A stretch of DNA of 64,000 bases, from NCBI GenBank assembly GCA_028688905.1, contig JAQTXH010000001.1:1097770-1161769 (forward strand), given 5' to 3'. A model generated the notes under the pieces. That model was not told the origin of the DNA, did no database searches, and saw only the letters and a program-made list of their open reading frames with translations. Shown in pieces: positions 42,657 to 52,529 of the stretch (the first letter of the stretch is position 1; each line of letters begins with the position of its first letter). Source of the stretch: Acidiphilium sp. GTDB taxonomy: Bacteria > Pseudomonadota > Alphaproteobacteria > Acetobacterales > Acetobacteraceae. Made by a program: the position numbers and the translations under genes.

Positions 42657-43784
42657 TCATTCTCCAGCCCCCGCCGGTGGATCGGCGGATTCGGGGTGTT
42701 TATGGCGAGCGAGACGGTGCAGTAGCCGTGCGAAGGCCGGCATGGCGAACATCAGCATGATCACCCGCAGCACATGGACGGCGAGCACGAAGGTGACATC
42801 GGTCCGGCTGGAAATCGCGAGCGCGAGGGCGGCATAAATCCCGCCCGGCACCGTTGCGAGGTAGCCGTCATACCTACTGACGCCAGCGAGATCGGCGAGC
42901 AGAAAACCCAGTGCGGCGCAGACCAGGTTGACCAGGATGATCAATCCGGTTGCCAGCGGCAGCGCGCGGCCGACCTGTTTCAGCCTCGCCATGGTGAAGC
43001 GCACCCCGGCCTGCCAGCCGATCAGGGCATAGGCGATATCCACCAGTGGCCACGGCACCAGTGCGCCTTTGGCAATTCCGCTGAGGGTGAATGCGGCCGC
43101 GATGATCATCGGGCCAAGCAAGGTGCCCGCCGGCAGACGGGTGACTTGGGCGAGCACGGTACCGGCCGCGCCGCTGATCAACAGAACCCCGACGCCGATG
43201 ATCCAGCCGACGTGAGGCACCGTTGCGGCGTGATGCATCGCAACATGATGGCGCGGATGAAACAGCAAAGCGACCACCAGCGGCATGCTCGCGGTGACGA
43301 TGCCGACCCGCAGATATTGCACGATCGCGACCATGCGTTCATCGCCACCGAGTTGGGCAGCCAGCGATACGATGGCGGAGGCACCGCCGGTGGTCAGCGC
43401 CAGCGCGCCGGTGATCGGGTCGACATCACGCCGCAGGCTGAGCAACACGCCCGCTGCCATGCTGACGAACAGCGTCGCCACAGTGATCAGCAGAACCGGC
43501 ACAATATGCGCACCCAGCGCCCGCATCGTCGAGGTTTTGACCAACATCCCGATCATCACGCCCAGCACCGCCTGCGCCATGGTGACGGCGCGCACCGGAA
43601 TGCCGGTGGGGGCAAAATTGGCCAGCGCCAGCACGGTTGCCACGAACAAGCCGCTGAACAGCGCGGCGGATGGCACATCAATGGCAACCAGCCCAATCGA
43701 AGCGACCAGCGTCAGCCCGACCAATGCGATCCAGCGCATGGGCGGGAATTTGGTGGCCGCCGAGACCCATCCTGTTGAACCCAT
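42657..43784 (-). CDS. AbrB family membrane protein (ammonia monooxygenase-like, PF05145)
   Basis: 375 aa, about ten membrane helices arranged as two AbrB duplication domains. Diagnostic stretches are LALTTGGASAIVSLAAQLGG, DERMVAIVQYLRV and DGYLATVPGGIYAALALAIS. The family is predicted to be a transporter or regulator; one member in E. coli affects aidB expression, and function is otherwise unclear. ATG 43784 is used; a GTG seven codons upstream is possible. It stands alone between livF (convergent) and a PQQ-like propeller gene. Confidence 0.88.
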   Translation of the reverse strand: MGSTGWVSAATKFPPMRWIALVGLTLVASIGLVAIDVPSAALFSGLFVATVLALANFAPTGIPVRAVTMAQAVLGVMIGMLVKTSTMRALGAHIVPVLLITVATLFVSMAAGVLLSLRRDVDPITGALALTTGGASAIVSLAAQLGGDERMVAIVQYLRVGIVTASMPLVVALLFHPRHHVAMHHAATVPHVGWIIGVGVLLISGAAGTVLAQVTRLPAGTLLGPMIIAAAFTLSGIAKGALVPWPLVDIAYALIGWQAGVRFTMARLKQVGRALPLATGLIILVNLVCAALGFLLADLAGVSRYDGYLATVPGGIYAALALAISSRTDVTFVLAVHVLRVIMLMFAMPAFARLLHRLARHKHPESADPPAGAGE

Positions 43785-43910
43785 TACAACGCCATCGGCC
43801 CTCACGGAATTATGTCTGAAACACTGCCATGAACCCGTTGGACGAACAATGCTGCACGGGTAATTTATCGGACAGCATAGATCTGGGATACAGGATGACC
43901 CCTCGCGGGA

Positions 43911-45407
43911 TCACGGTGGGTTCCAGGTAAAGGCGGTAACGCGGCCATCGCCAGCGATGTAGAGGCGGTGATCGGCAACCAGGATCGTCTGGAAATGCTG
44001 CACCCCCGGTATCGGGTGGGCGCTGGTGTACAGCGGTGCGCCGGTATCGCCATTGTAGGCGTGCAGGCGATCGTCACCCTGCGCGCCATCGACCCACACG
44101 ATCGGGTCGGATCGGCTGTCGGTCGTTGTCACGATCGGCACCCCTCGGCCATCGAGCGGGGCACACCACATTGGGGTTATCGTGTTGGCGGTGATCGCGA
44201 TGGCAGCGAGTCCGCCGCTGAACCCGCCATCCGGGCATAGGGCGCGGCGGGCCTGGAATGCCACGATCGCCCGGCTTTGGGCCGGAAAAGTGGCCATCGC
44301 GCCGACAATGGCGGATTTCGCGGCCGGTCGATCGGCGATCTGCCCGCCGATTCCCCCCAGATCGTCACGGTTCAGCAGATACGCCTCGCCATCCTTGCCA
44401 AGAGCCAGCAGGCGATGCACGCCCCCCGGCAGGTCGATCGGCAGCGGGCCGACACCGCTCATGTCGAGATCCTCCTCGTCGAGGGTTTTCCAGTTCGCGG
44501 GCGCGTAAAAATCATCGGGATCGGCGGTCGCGGCCAGGTTTGGTTTCAGGCGAAACACGCCCTCGCCATCCGCCCAGTCGGGTCCGGTTTCGGTATTGCC
44601 GGTGGTGAAAAACAGCGATCCGCCGGCAACACTGATGCCGCCCGGTGCCCAGATGCCGCCTTTGGTGCCGCGCGTCCGCCAAGCCGCAACCACGCCGGGT
44701 TTGTCGATCGCGAGTCCGGCGATAACCCCGTGATAAGGGCCGCAATCGCCATCGTTGCCGCCGTAGGCGACGAACACCCGATGATCCAGCAGGGCCAGGG
44801 CCGCGCGCTGATTCTGCATCTGCGGCTTGAACCCGAAGCCACGCGCCCGCAACGAATGCTGGATATCAACCGGCCAACCGGGTAACACCGCGCCGCTCGC
44901 AAGGTTCAGGCCGAACACGAGTTGCTGCGGCGTGCCATTGCGATCGACCATGGCATCGAGATAGAGCGCACCGTGTTGCGACTCGATCACCGGCGTGCCG
45001 GTAATTCCGAGCGGGTTGATATTACCGCAATCCAGTATCGAATGCGGCACCGGACTGCCGAGCGTGACGTGCCAGATGGTTCGGCCGGTGATGGCATCGA
45101 GGGCAGCGACCTCATTCTGTTCGGTCACCACGATCAACATGCCGTGGGTCGCGCCTTTGGGGTGCCAATACAAAGGCTGGGCATAGACCGCGCCATCGAC
45201 CGCGCCTGCAAACCCACGATCGCGGTGCAGGGTTTTTGCCACCTGGAAACTCAGGCCCGGTGAGACGAAATTGCCGCTACGCGCAGGATCGCCGTGATAC
45301 ATCGTGATATTTGCATCGGCGGGTGTTGCCGCCCGAGCGGCAACACCCGTACCAAACGCACAGGCCAGCAGCAGGGCAAACCGGCAATGCATCACCCAGT
45401 TTCGCAT
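43911..45407 (-). CDS. Secreted PQQ-like beta-propeller protein
   Basis: 498 aa. Signal peptide MRNWVMHCRFALLLACAFGT with cleavage near ARA (residue 26). The remainder is built from PQQ-enzyme-like blades (EVAALDAITGRTIWHVTLG, LHAYNGDTGAPLYTSAHPI). Catalytic features of quinoprotein dehydrogenases (vicinal disulfide, W-D-x-D motif) are not seen, so binding or scaffolding is more likely than dehydrogenase activity. GGAGAGG precedes ATG 45407. Flanked by unrelated genes; probably monocistronic. Confidence 0.8.
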   Translation of the reverse strand: MRNWVMHCRFALLLACAFGTGVAARAATPADANITMYHGDPARSGNFVSPGLSFQVAKTLHRDRGFAGAVDGAVYAQPLYWHPKGATHGMLIVVTEQNEVAALDAITGRTIWHVTLGSPVPHSILDCGNINPLGITGTPVIESQHGALYLDAMVDRNGTPQQLVFGLNLASGAVLPGWPVDIQHSLRARGFGFKPQMQNQRAALALLDHRVFVAYGGNDGDCGPYHGVIAGLAIDKPGVVAAWRTRGTKGGIWAPGGISVAGGSLFFTTGNTETGPDWADGEGVFRLKPNLAATADPDDFYAPANWKTLDEEDLDMSGVGPLPIDLPGGVHRLLALGKDGEAYLLNRDDLGGIGGQIADRPAAKSAIVGAMATFPAQSRAIVAFQARRALCPDGGFSGGLAAIAITANTITPMWCAPLDGRGVPIVTTTDSRSDPIVWVDGAQGDDRLHAYNGDTGAPLYTSAHPIPGVQHFQTILVADHRLYIAGDGRVTAFTWNPP

Positions 45408-45550
45408 GGCATCCTCTCCGCGCAAATTTGTTCCTGTATGAACTGGGACGAGCGCGATGCTGAACAAGAGCAAATGGACGGCGAGGTCCGGTCATCTGGA
45501 CGGGATTAAGGTGAGAATAAGCCAAGGCTGGTTCCCGGCTGCACAGTCGA

Positions 45551-45571
45551 GCGTTCAGCGTTCAGCGTTCA
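45551..45571. repeat. 7-bp tandem repeat, GCGTTCA x3
   Basis: Three exact head-to-tail GCGTTCA units in the gap between the propeller gene and the DUF5666 gene. Probably replication slippage; no function evident. The rest of this 200-bp gap shows no gene. Confidence 0.85.
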
Positions 45572-45605
45572 GTTCTGCCCTCCCGGCAGATCATGGATCG
45601 CAGGA

Positions 45606-46781
45606 TCACTTGTCTGGATCGATGTCGACATCCGGTGGGTCGAGGTCGTGATCGGGCGCTAGGTCAATGTCTGGCCGCTCGATATCGGGTGATGTGATGT
45701 CCGGATCGGGGGTGTCCGGTAATTCTGTTGCCTCGCCGGTATCGGGTTCGAGTGTTGCCGCGGGGCTTGCAACGCTGGCTGACCGGTGCAGCATAACCCG
45801 TGGTTCGGGTATCGCCGGGGGGTCGACATCGACATGGCCGATAGTGATTGCATCCTCCGCAGTCAGCCGCCCTTCGATTTCAACCGGCCGCATCCCGTCG
45901 AGATCCGGGGGTGCCGCGGTGCCGGTGGCGATCAGGCCGTCGGCCGCGACGCGTCCGGCACCGAGGCTGCGGAAATAGGCCATCACTTCGATGCGGGTTC
46001 TCAACGCACCACGCAGGGCTGGATGCGGGGTGATGCGAGTGGCATGTGCCACGCCCGCAATCATTCGCCCCGTCACCGTGACGAACTGCCCCCGGCGCAG
46101 GCCGATCCGCCCCGGCTTCGACACTCGAAATCCGGTCCCCGCCACCACCACCTGATCGCCGTTCACCGCCGTGACGCTGGCTTCGAGGCGCACGATACGA
46201 CTCGTGGGGAGCATGGTGACGCGCTGCGCCGCCCATGTGCCATCCGCGAGGCGTTGCGCAGAGACCGCGACGGTGACTCCAGGCCGCAACCCGGCGAACC
46301 GAACACCACTGACCGAAACAACATGCTGCCCGAGCACGGTGAAGCTGCGCCCGCCATCGGTCACCCGATCGACCGGACCAATAATCGCGTCGCTCACCGC
46401 AATCGACCGCGCCACCCCATGATGCCGCCCGATGGCGGTACCGCGCACTTCGACAATATCACCCACCCGCAGCGCAGCCACGGTCGCCGGTGTGCCGTCG
46501 ATCGAGACCAGGGTGCGACCATTGATGGCGTACTCGCGGTTATTGACGAACACGCTGCCGAAGCGTTGGATCGGGCCATAGCCGATCACCGGTACGCCGC
46601 GCCGACCGATGCCGGTGCCGCCGATTCCCCCGCCTTCACCGCTGACGCCGGTGCCGCCAATCCCGCCGCTCTCCTCGCCGTGCGCCGAGCCGATCGCCGG
46701 TACCATCACCAGCATAACGAACGACAGCACCAGCCAGCGGCAGAGCTTGGCCACGGCGCGCCGGGGGCTGGCTTCAATCAT
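45606..46781 (-). CDS. DUF5666 domain-containing exported protein with acidic Asp-Pro tail
   Basis: 391 aa. The N-terminal signal or anchor is LCRWLVLSFVMLVMVPAIGS, followed by a Gly-rich repeat (GGIGGTGVSGEGGGIGGTGI). Residues 70-290 hold three to four OB-like DUF5666 repeats (VDRVTDGGRSFTVLGQHVVS; VGDIVEVRG; RGQFVTVTGR). The last 60 residues are Asp/Pro repeats (PDIERPDIDLAPDHDLDPPD), which could bind cations or be an unstructured linker. Its ATG overlaps the DUF6502 stop by 4 bp; the two families often occur as a pair. Function is unknown. Confidence 0.85.
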   Translation of the reverse strand: MIEASPRRAVAKLCRWLVLSFVMLVMVPAIGSAHGEESGGIGGTGVSGEGGGIGGTGIGRRGVPVIGYGPIQRFGSVFVNNREYAINGRTLVSIDGTPATVAALRVGDIVEVRGTAIGRHHGVARSIAVSDAIIGPVDRVTDGGRSFTVLGQHVVSVSGVRFAGLRPGVTVAVSAQRLADGTWAAQRVTMLPTSRIVRLEASVTAVNGDQVVVAGTGFRVSKPGRIGLRRGQFVTVTGRMIAGVAHATRITPHPALRGALRTRIEVMAYFRSLGAGRVAADGLIATGTAAPPDLDGMRPVEIEGRLTAEDAITIGHVDVDPPAIPEPRVMLHRSASVASPAATLEPDTGEATELPDTPDPDITSPDIERPDIDLAPDHDLDPPDVDIDPDK

Positions 46782-47614
46782 GAACGATCCTCGGCATCGG
46801 TTTCATAATAGTAAACGCCGAGGCGAAGCCGGCGGAGGCAACTGGATTCCGCCGCGCCCTCGCCATCGGTTCCGGCCAGATTACTGTCCATCAGGCGCTC
46901 GTTGGCCTGGCGTAGCAGGCGGTCTGCCAGGTCCGCCAGGATCGGCCGCGCCTGCTCCAACCGCTCCGAACGGATCGCGTTGTGAAACAGCGCGCGCTCG
47001 ATAAACGGTGTTTCCGATCCCGCCAGATTGTGGAACGCGCTGTGCAGATGATCGCTGATATTGGCGGCCAGAAACAACATTTTTTCGCGCGGTGCCACCG
47101 GGGTGAAGCTGCTCCGGAGCAAATGCAGCCGATCGTCGGCATCCAGTTCGACAATTCCGGCGCGCAGCAGTTCCTCGATCACGGTGCGGCCACGCACATC
47201 GATCCGGGCGGCGCGCAAGACATCATCAAAGCTCGCTTCTGGCCCGTCACCATGCGGTGCCAAACGACGCGGCTCTCCGGCGGTATCGCGGAATTCGGGC
47301 GCTGAAATCCAGGTGGCCACCGCGCGGGCGGCCATGTTGATCCCGGCCATCGGATCGCGCCCAGCCGGTTCCGGGAGGGCCGCTTCCTCGCGCAGGCGTT
47401 TAACCTCGCGACGATTGATGCCGGTGACCAGACTGAGCTGGCTGTCGGTCGGTGCCTGCGCGCCCGCCTGCGCGCCGAGCGCTTCCTCAATGAATATTCG
47501 TTTGATCAGATCGCGCACCGCAATATATCCTAGTCCCCGCCGCATCAAATAGGCGATGATCGGGCGCAGAATGCGGCGCAACATGATTTCAAGATCAGTC
47601 TCCATCAGGCGCAC
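46778..47614 (-). CDS. DUF6502 family protein
   Basis: 278 aa, soluble and mostly helical. Typical features are LRRILRPIIAYLMRRGLGY at the start, a putative helix-turn-helix (DSQLSLVTGINRREVKRLRE) and a distal segment around LFLAANISDHLHSAFHNLAG. A DNA-binding or regulatory role is suggested by the HTH-like part but not established. It is translationally coupled to the downstream DUF5666 gene, so the two likely serve one process. Confidence 0.85.
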   Translation of the reverse strand: MRLMETDLEIMLRRILRPIIAYLMRRGLGYIAVRDLIKRIFIEEALGAQAGAQAPTDSQLSLVTGINRREVKRLREEAALPEPAGRDPMAGINMAARAVATWISAPEFRDTAGEPRRLAPHGDGPEASFDDVLRAARIDVRGRTVIEELLRAGIVELDADDRLHLLRSSFTPVAPREKMLFLAANISDHLHSAFHNLAGSETPFIERALFHNAIRSERLEQARPILADLADRLLRQANERLMDSNLAGTDGEGAAESSCLRRLRLGVYYYETDAEDRS

Positions 47615-47809
47615 GCGAGTCGGTCGGGACGTGATTGGTCAAAGGTAAGCCGCCTGAACACTTCGGCGTGATGCGCCGCCGCGGGACCATGATCCACACA
47701 TAATTTCGGGCCGAATTCAAGCGTCTTATCGGGTCTGTCATGAAAACATCACTATGATTCCGATCGACCGATTGCTAGGCCGCACGTGACGAAAAGGGTT
47801 ACAGGCTGA

Positions 47810-48568
47810 ATGCGCCGTCGAAACTGTGTCACGATGGCGCTTGGAGTGAGCCTGGCCGCCTCCCCTGCTTACGCCGCTCCGTTTCAGATCAATGTCGAAC
47901 CTTCCTATTTCACCGGCAATTTCGGCTATGCGCATGCGTTGCGGATTTATGAAGTGCCGCTAGCGATCCTGTATCGCACACAGCGGTTACGGTTGCGCGT
48001 AGTCATCCCCTACGTCGCCATCGCCGGCGCAGGGTTGATCAGCGGCGGCACGGTGCTCCAAGGTGGTCATTCATCCAGCTTCCGCAGCGGACTTGGCGAT
48101 GTCTGGCTCAGCGCGCAGTATCGCCTGATCAAATCCGCCGGACTCCGGCCAGCGATCAAGCCGCTGATCCGCCTGGAACTGCCGCTCGCCTCCCAGCGAC
48201 AAGGACTCGGAACCGGGCAGTTCGACGGTGCTTTCGGTGCCAGATTCGATTGGCGCTTTGCCAATACGCTGTTTCCCTACGCTCAGTTCGACTACCGCAT
48301 CAATGGTCGCGTGCCAGGCCTGTCGTTGCGCAACGCGGTCACCTATCAGGCCGGGTTGACGCTTGCTCTGCCGCACAACCAATATGTTACCGGCGTTCTG
48401 ATCGGCCATGGTGGGTTCCAGTATCACGTCGGCCCGACCGACTCGGTGGTTGCCGCCTATAACATCAACCTGAACCCCGAATGGGGCCTCGCTGCCTATA
48501 TCGATCGCGGTCTGACCAGCAACAGTGCCAATTTCGGTGCCGGTTTTGGCGTTATCGCCGGTTTCTGA
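47810..48568 (+). CDS. Outer-membrane beta-barrel protein (MetA-pathway/transporter-like)
   Basis: 252 aa. A signal peptide (ALGVSLAASPAYAA, cleavage near residue 23) precedes alternating amphipathic strands such as LRLRVVIPYVAIAG, SSFRSGLGDVWLSAQYRL and AVTYQAGLTLALPHNQYVTG, typical of the PF13557-type barrel family loosely called phenol MetA degradation. The protein ends GVIAGF with a C-terminal aromatic residue as required for barrel insertion. Transport or scaffolding in the outer membrane is likely; the substrate is unknown. Alone on its strand here. Confidence 0.75.
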   Translation: MRRRNCVTMALGVSLAASPAYAAPFQINVEPSYFTGNFGYAHALRIYEVPLAILYRTQRLRLRVVIPYVAIAGAGLISGGTVLQGGHSSSFRSGLGDVWLSAQYRLIKSAGLRPAIKPLIRLELPLASQRQGLGTGQFDGAFGARFDWRFANTLFPYAQFDYRINGRVPGLSLRNAVTYQAGLTLALPHNQYVTGVLIGHGGFQYHVGPTDSVVAAYNINLNPEWGLAAYIDRGLTSNSANFGAGFGVIAGF

Positions 48569-48645
48569 GGATCGGCGAGATCGTGAGGATATTGGCCGTA
48601 TCCGCGCCCTCGCGGCCCACGGTTTGACCCTGATATATGCCACGA

Positions 48646-49305
48646 TTATGCACTAACATCAGTCCTCGTGCGCATCAGGGGCACGAGTTTGATGCCGTCG
48701 GTGCGGTTGATGACCATGGTTTTGATGGTTTCCAACTGGTGCAGGATCAGCCGGATTTGGTTGGCGAGCAGATTGAATGCGGCCAATCCAAGCATGGCGA
48801 TCAGGATGCCAAATGCCGTTGCCACCAAAGCGTCTGCCACGCCACCGGTCACCTGGGCTGGGGCGTGGCCCGGTTTGGCGAGCACCGAGAACGCATGGAA
48901 CATGCCAATGATGGTACCGAATAAACCAAGCAATGGTGCGAGCGTGACGATGGTATCGAGGATCCATAAGCGCTGGTCGAGCCGTGGGGCGACCAGCATG
49001 ATGGCCTCGTCGAGCCGGCTACCCATGGCGGTCGCATTGGTTTCGGCGAAATGGCGCAGGGCGGTGTCCAGCAATGGCGCTTCAGGCTGGCGGCCGGCGA
49101 AGGCACGCAGGCGGGCAAGGTCATCCTGGATCAAGCTGCCCATTGCACCCATTCGGGTGACGATGGCGTTGCCGCGCAAAATTGCGCGGCGCAGATGCCA
49201 GAGCCGATCGAGGATGACCGATGTCGCGATCAGAAACAGGATCGCGAGGACATAGAGCACACCATCCGAATAGTTCGCGAGGTGGACAATATAGGCAAAG
49301 CTCAT
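48646..49305 (-). CDS. MotA/TolQ/ExbB proton channel family protein (second copy)
   Basis: 219 aa with the ExbB topology: N-terminal helix (YVLAILFLIATSVILDRLW), then LAPLLGLFGTIIGMFHAFSV and GGVADALVATAFGILIAMLG. It is a paralogue of the protein at 3120-3803. No ExbD lies next to it. It is followed upstream by a cytochrome c gene and a TonB-dependent receptor on the same strand, so it may energise that receptor with an ExbD from elsewhere. ATG 49305 has AGGA nine bases upstream; a TTG two codons earlier is less likely. Confidence 0.9.
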   Translation of the reverse strand: MSFAYIVHLANYSDGVLYVLAILFLIATSVILDRLWHLRRAILRGNAIVTRMGAMGSLIQDDLARLRAFAGRQPEAPLLDTALRHFAETNATAMGSRLDEAIMLVAPRLDQRLWILDTIVTLAPLLGLFGTIIGMFHAFSVLAKPGHAPAQVTGGVADALVATAFGILIAMLGLAAFNLLANQIRLILHQLETIKTMVINRTDGIKLVPLMRTRTDVSA

Positions 49306-49348
49306 GATCAAAAATCCTGCGGTTTAAATTGATCCATTTTTGGCACCG

Positions 49349-49738
49349 TTATTTTTGTAGCGGTGAGATCGATTTCAAATAGGCGATGACGTTCAGGCGC
49401 GCCCTCGCGCTGCGAAGGCCCCGATAAGGCATGACGGTGCCGCGCACATAGTCCCGCGGATTTTGCAGAAAAAGGTTGAGGGTTTTATTGTTCCAGATGA
49501 TATGGGCAGCCTTCATCGCCGCCGAGTAATGATGCAGCGGTGCCGAACCTGACATTCTGCCATATACACCGGCAAGCGTCGGGCCAAACCGGTCTACCCC
49601 GGGCTTGTTGCTGTGGCAGCCTGAGCATTGGTGCAGATAAACCTGTTTGCCCATTGCCGCATTACCCATCGTTTGGGCCGAGGCGGTTGTCAGGGTGAGG
49701 GCTGCGGCCGCCACGGTGGCGATGATGAACAGTTTCAC
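49349..49738 (-). CDS. Periplasmic class I cytochrome c
   Basis: 129 aa. The signal peptide is MKLFIIATVAAAALTLTTAS. A single haem site CSGCHS lies near residue 35, and the distal Met is in RGTVMPYRGLRS, as in cytochrome c2-like electron carriers. GTG 49738 is chosen because it gives a normal signal peptide; a TTG six codons upstream is the alternative. It lies between a TonB-receptor and an ExbB gene on the same strand. It could serve quinoprotein dehydrogenases, but it is 14 kb from xoxF. Confidence 0.88.
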   Translation of the reverse strand: MKLFIIATVAAAALTLTTASAQTMGNAAMGKQVYLHQCSGCHSNKPGVDRFGPTLAGVYGRMSGSAPLHHYSAAMKAAHIIWNNKTLNLFLQNPRDYVRGTVMPYRGLRSARARLNVIAYLKSISPLQK

Positions 49739-49833
49739 GGCGTTATTGTCTTTCAATTCATTTTAACATTGCGGAAGACGGATATGACAGAAGAGAAGCC
49801 AGAAATTTATGATCCCTGGCTTCGGTTGCGCGG

Positions 49834-52191
49834 TTAAAACTTGGCGGTCACGGAAACTAGATATTCACGCGGCGCACCAGGTGCCACCAAAATGGTTCCT
49901 GCGCTGTTGCCGCCAAAATAGCCGCCGCTGGAGATATACTGCACCGGATTGTAGCGGGTGCCGAGCAGGTTGCTGATATTGAACGCCAGTTTCAGCACCT
50001 TCACGGCACCTGATACACGACGCGGCACCGGAATATCGGCACCCAGGTTGAGATTGACCAGATTGAACCCCTTCTGCTTCACGTAAGACGGTGCAGTGGT
50101 CAGATTATTGAACAAATATTGCGAGCCGGTGTACTGATCGAGCAGCCCAGCATTCATCAAAATCCCCTGGACGAAAGTTTTATAATCGATGCCGGCGCTC
50201 AGAATGACTTTCGGATTATAGGAAATCGGAAGATTGGTCAGCGGAACCGTGGCACCGCCGGGCAGGTAAGATCGGTATCTATTGTTGCTAAAACTGATAT
50301 TGCTGAACGCATGCCAATGGAAATTCGGATCGACCGTCGCTGCGATATTGATCCCCTTGAGTGTTGCATTGGCCGCCGCGAACTTGGTCAGCGCGAAATT
50401 GGTCACATAGGTCGCAATCGACTCGTTGTTCAGATCGTCATGGAAATAATTGATGTTGAGCGAAGCGCGATGGAACAGCCCCACGTCGCGGAACAGCATT
50501 TTCGCGCCGATTTCAAAATCGAGGCTTTTGACGGGTTTGAGGCCCGCGATATCCACAGCACCTGCATTGCTGTTATTGGCTCCGAATCCGTTGTCAGTCG
50601 GATTCTGATAGGATTCCGCGTAGCTGGCATAGAGTGCGCCCCAGGGCGTTGCCTGATAGCGTACGCCGATGGAAGGTTCGAAGTTGGTGAATGTCTTATG
50701 GGTATTGCCGGTCACTGAAACATTGGCTGGATTGCCCATTTCGTTATTGTTGAAATCTGTCTGATATTCCACCGCTGCGAGGCCGGGGGTGACGCTCAAA
50801 CCGCTGAACGGGGTGATCCTGTCCTGAATATACCCATCAAGGAAGGTGTTATACAAAACAAAATTGGAGATCTGTATGGGGTTCACCTGGCTTGAACCGA
50901 TAGATGGAGTATTATAGCCAAGATAAATCGGCTGATAGCGTTGATTAATGGCATACCCACCGAATTTCACGTCGTTGAGCGGCAACCTCCAATCCATATA
51001 AGCCTGATTACCGTAAGTGTCAGATACGGTGTAATAATACTCACTATTTGGTGAAGTTCCAGGAACGAAGTTGTTGACGCGGTAATGCACCCGCGCGCCG
51101 TGACGGAACCAGGCATTGTCGTGGAATGTCAGGTCCGGCGTCAGATCGAGCGATAACTTGCCATACAGCATATAGTCGCGCACCTGGATATGCTTGAACC
51201 AGACCGACGGCGACAACAGACTATAGTATCCGCTGGTCGATTGACTGTAGAGCGGCGCGTCGGCACCCAGCCCCTCGGTCGTAATCCCCGCGATCGGCGC
51301 AATCGGAATGAACAGCGGGCTTGGACGTTCTTCGTGGTTGTTGTCATCATAGCCACCGAAGCTGATGGTGCCTCCATCGAACACATGGGTTACTTTGCCG
51401 AAATACGCGTTGGATTCCGAGGGGGCATGGAAGTTCACCCCCGGCACACCGACGCGGAACGTATTGTTGCGCAAGTAACCACCCGCGAACAAAATGCTCC
51501 AGCCATCGATCAGACCAGTATTGGCGATGAAATGCCCTCCATAGGTCGCATGACTGCCGAACACGCCGCCGACCTCATATTGCGGCCGGGCGGTCGGTTG
51601 TACCGGAATGAAATCGACGGTGCCCCCGATACTGTCGAACCAGCGCGACGCCGGATTCCCGGGACCATTGATCACATTGATCCCGCTGATCAGTTGCAGG
51701 ATCGGAATTTCATTGGAATCCCATTGGCCATTGTGGGACGTCAGATTGTTCATCGGAATCCCATCGAACAGCACGGTAATGCCGTTGCGTTCCGCGTCCC
51801 CATTGACCGACGACCAGCCAACCTTGGCCCCACGCAACGAAAATTCATAGCGTGCGGTGCCGGCCGATCCGCCATAACCGCGTACCGCAACGCCGGGCGC
51901 GAGTGACAAAGCCTGCGCCACCCCGGCAGCCGGACTAACCAATTCGATTTGCTGGCGCGAGATCACGGCCTTGGTCTGCGCGGATGCAAAAATCCGTTTT
52001 TTGGTCAAACGATGATCAGTTTTTTTTAACTTAATCGCGGTAGAAGCTTCCACGCCATGAGCCGAGACGGTTCCGGCGTTGACCGCTTGGGCAAAGGCGA
52101 CCGATGACAGCGAAAACAAGCTCACCGTCGCCAACAACACCCCACGAGACCCAATGCGCGCGCTTTTTTGTACCAAAAAGCCAATATTCAT
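49834..52191 (-). CDS. TonB-dependent outer-membrane receptor
   Basis: 785 aa. A signal peptide (cleavage near AFA/Q, residue 35) is followed by a plug domain (about 75-210: VISRQQIELVSPAAGVAQAL, NGITVLFDGIPMNNLTSHNG, NVINGPGNPASRWFDSIGG) and a large beta-barrel ending VSVTAKF with terminal Phe. GGGAGAG is five bases before ATG 52191. The cytochrome c and ExbB genes follow downstream. Its ligand is unknown; plug features fit siderophore- or cofactor-type receptors. Confidence 0.93.
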   Translation of the reverse strand: MNIGFLVQKSARIGSRGVLLATVSLFSLSSVAFAQAVNAGTVSAHGVEASTAIKLKKTDHRLTKKRIFASAQTKAVISRQQIELVSPAAGVAQALSLAPGVAVRGYGGSAGTARYEFSLRGAKVGWSSVNGDAERNGITVLFDGIPMNNLTSHNGQWDSNEIPILQLISGINVINGPGNPASRWFDSIGGTVDFIPVQPTARPQYEVGGVFGSHATYGGHFIANTGLIDGWSILFAGGYLRNNTFRVGVPGVNFHAPSESNAYFGKVTHVFDGGTISFGGYDDNNHEERPSPLFIPIAPIAGITTEGLGADAPLYSQSTSGYYSLLSPSVWFKHIQVRDYMLYGKLSLDLTPDLTFHDNAWFRHGARVHYRVNNFVPGTSPNSEYYYTVSDTYGNQAYMDWRLPLNDVKFGGYAINQRYQPIYLGYNTPSIGSSQVNPIQISNFVLYNTFLDGYIQDRITPFSGLSVTPGLAAVEYQTDFNNNEMGNPANVSVTGNTHKTFTNFEPSIGVRYQATPWGALYASYAESYQNPTDNGFGANNSNAGAVDIAGLKPVKSLDFEIGAKMLFRDVGLFHRASLNINYFHDDLNNESIATYVTNFALTKFAAANATLKGINIAATVDPNFHWHAFSNISFSNNRYRSYLPGGATVPLTNLPISYNPKVILSAGIDYKTFVQGILMNAGLLDQYTGSQYLFNNLTTAPSYVKQKGFNLVNLNLGADIPVPRRVSGAVKVLKLAFNISNLLGTRYNPVQYISSGGYFGGNSAGTILVAPGAPREYLVSVTAKF

Positions 52192-52310
52192 TCTCACTCT
52201 CCCTGTTTATGGGACAAAATGTCCATCCACCCCAACGTTGTGTAACGAAGCGGTAACGAGGGTTGTCTAGTCGGTAGACTCGTGAGCGTGTGTGAAACTT
52301 CCACGATGTT

Positions 52311-52330
52311 ATTATGACAGAATAATTACA
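52311..52330 (-). promoter_or_regulatory. Possible Pho-box-like site upstream of TonB receptor
   Basis: On the minus strand TGTAATTATTCTGTCATAAT: TGTAAT and TGTCAT half-sites lie 11 bp apart, as in PhoB boxes, 120 bp before the receptor start. The first half-site is weak and no similar pair was found before the phosphoesterase genes. Confidence 0.22.
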
Positions 52331-52529
52331 TTCGATTCAAATCAAACTGGAAAGCGGTCGCTGTTGGTGTCGCCATCCGTCTTTGCGGACGATCGAAAAG
52401 ACAGTCGATGCACATCAAGATGTGAAATCGGCTTCTCATCAGGCAGGCCCGTCAATTTCTGACGTATGGATGTGCTACATGATCTTCATGAGCCAATAGC
52501 GTTTCACATCGTTGATCCCAATGAAAACC

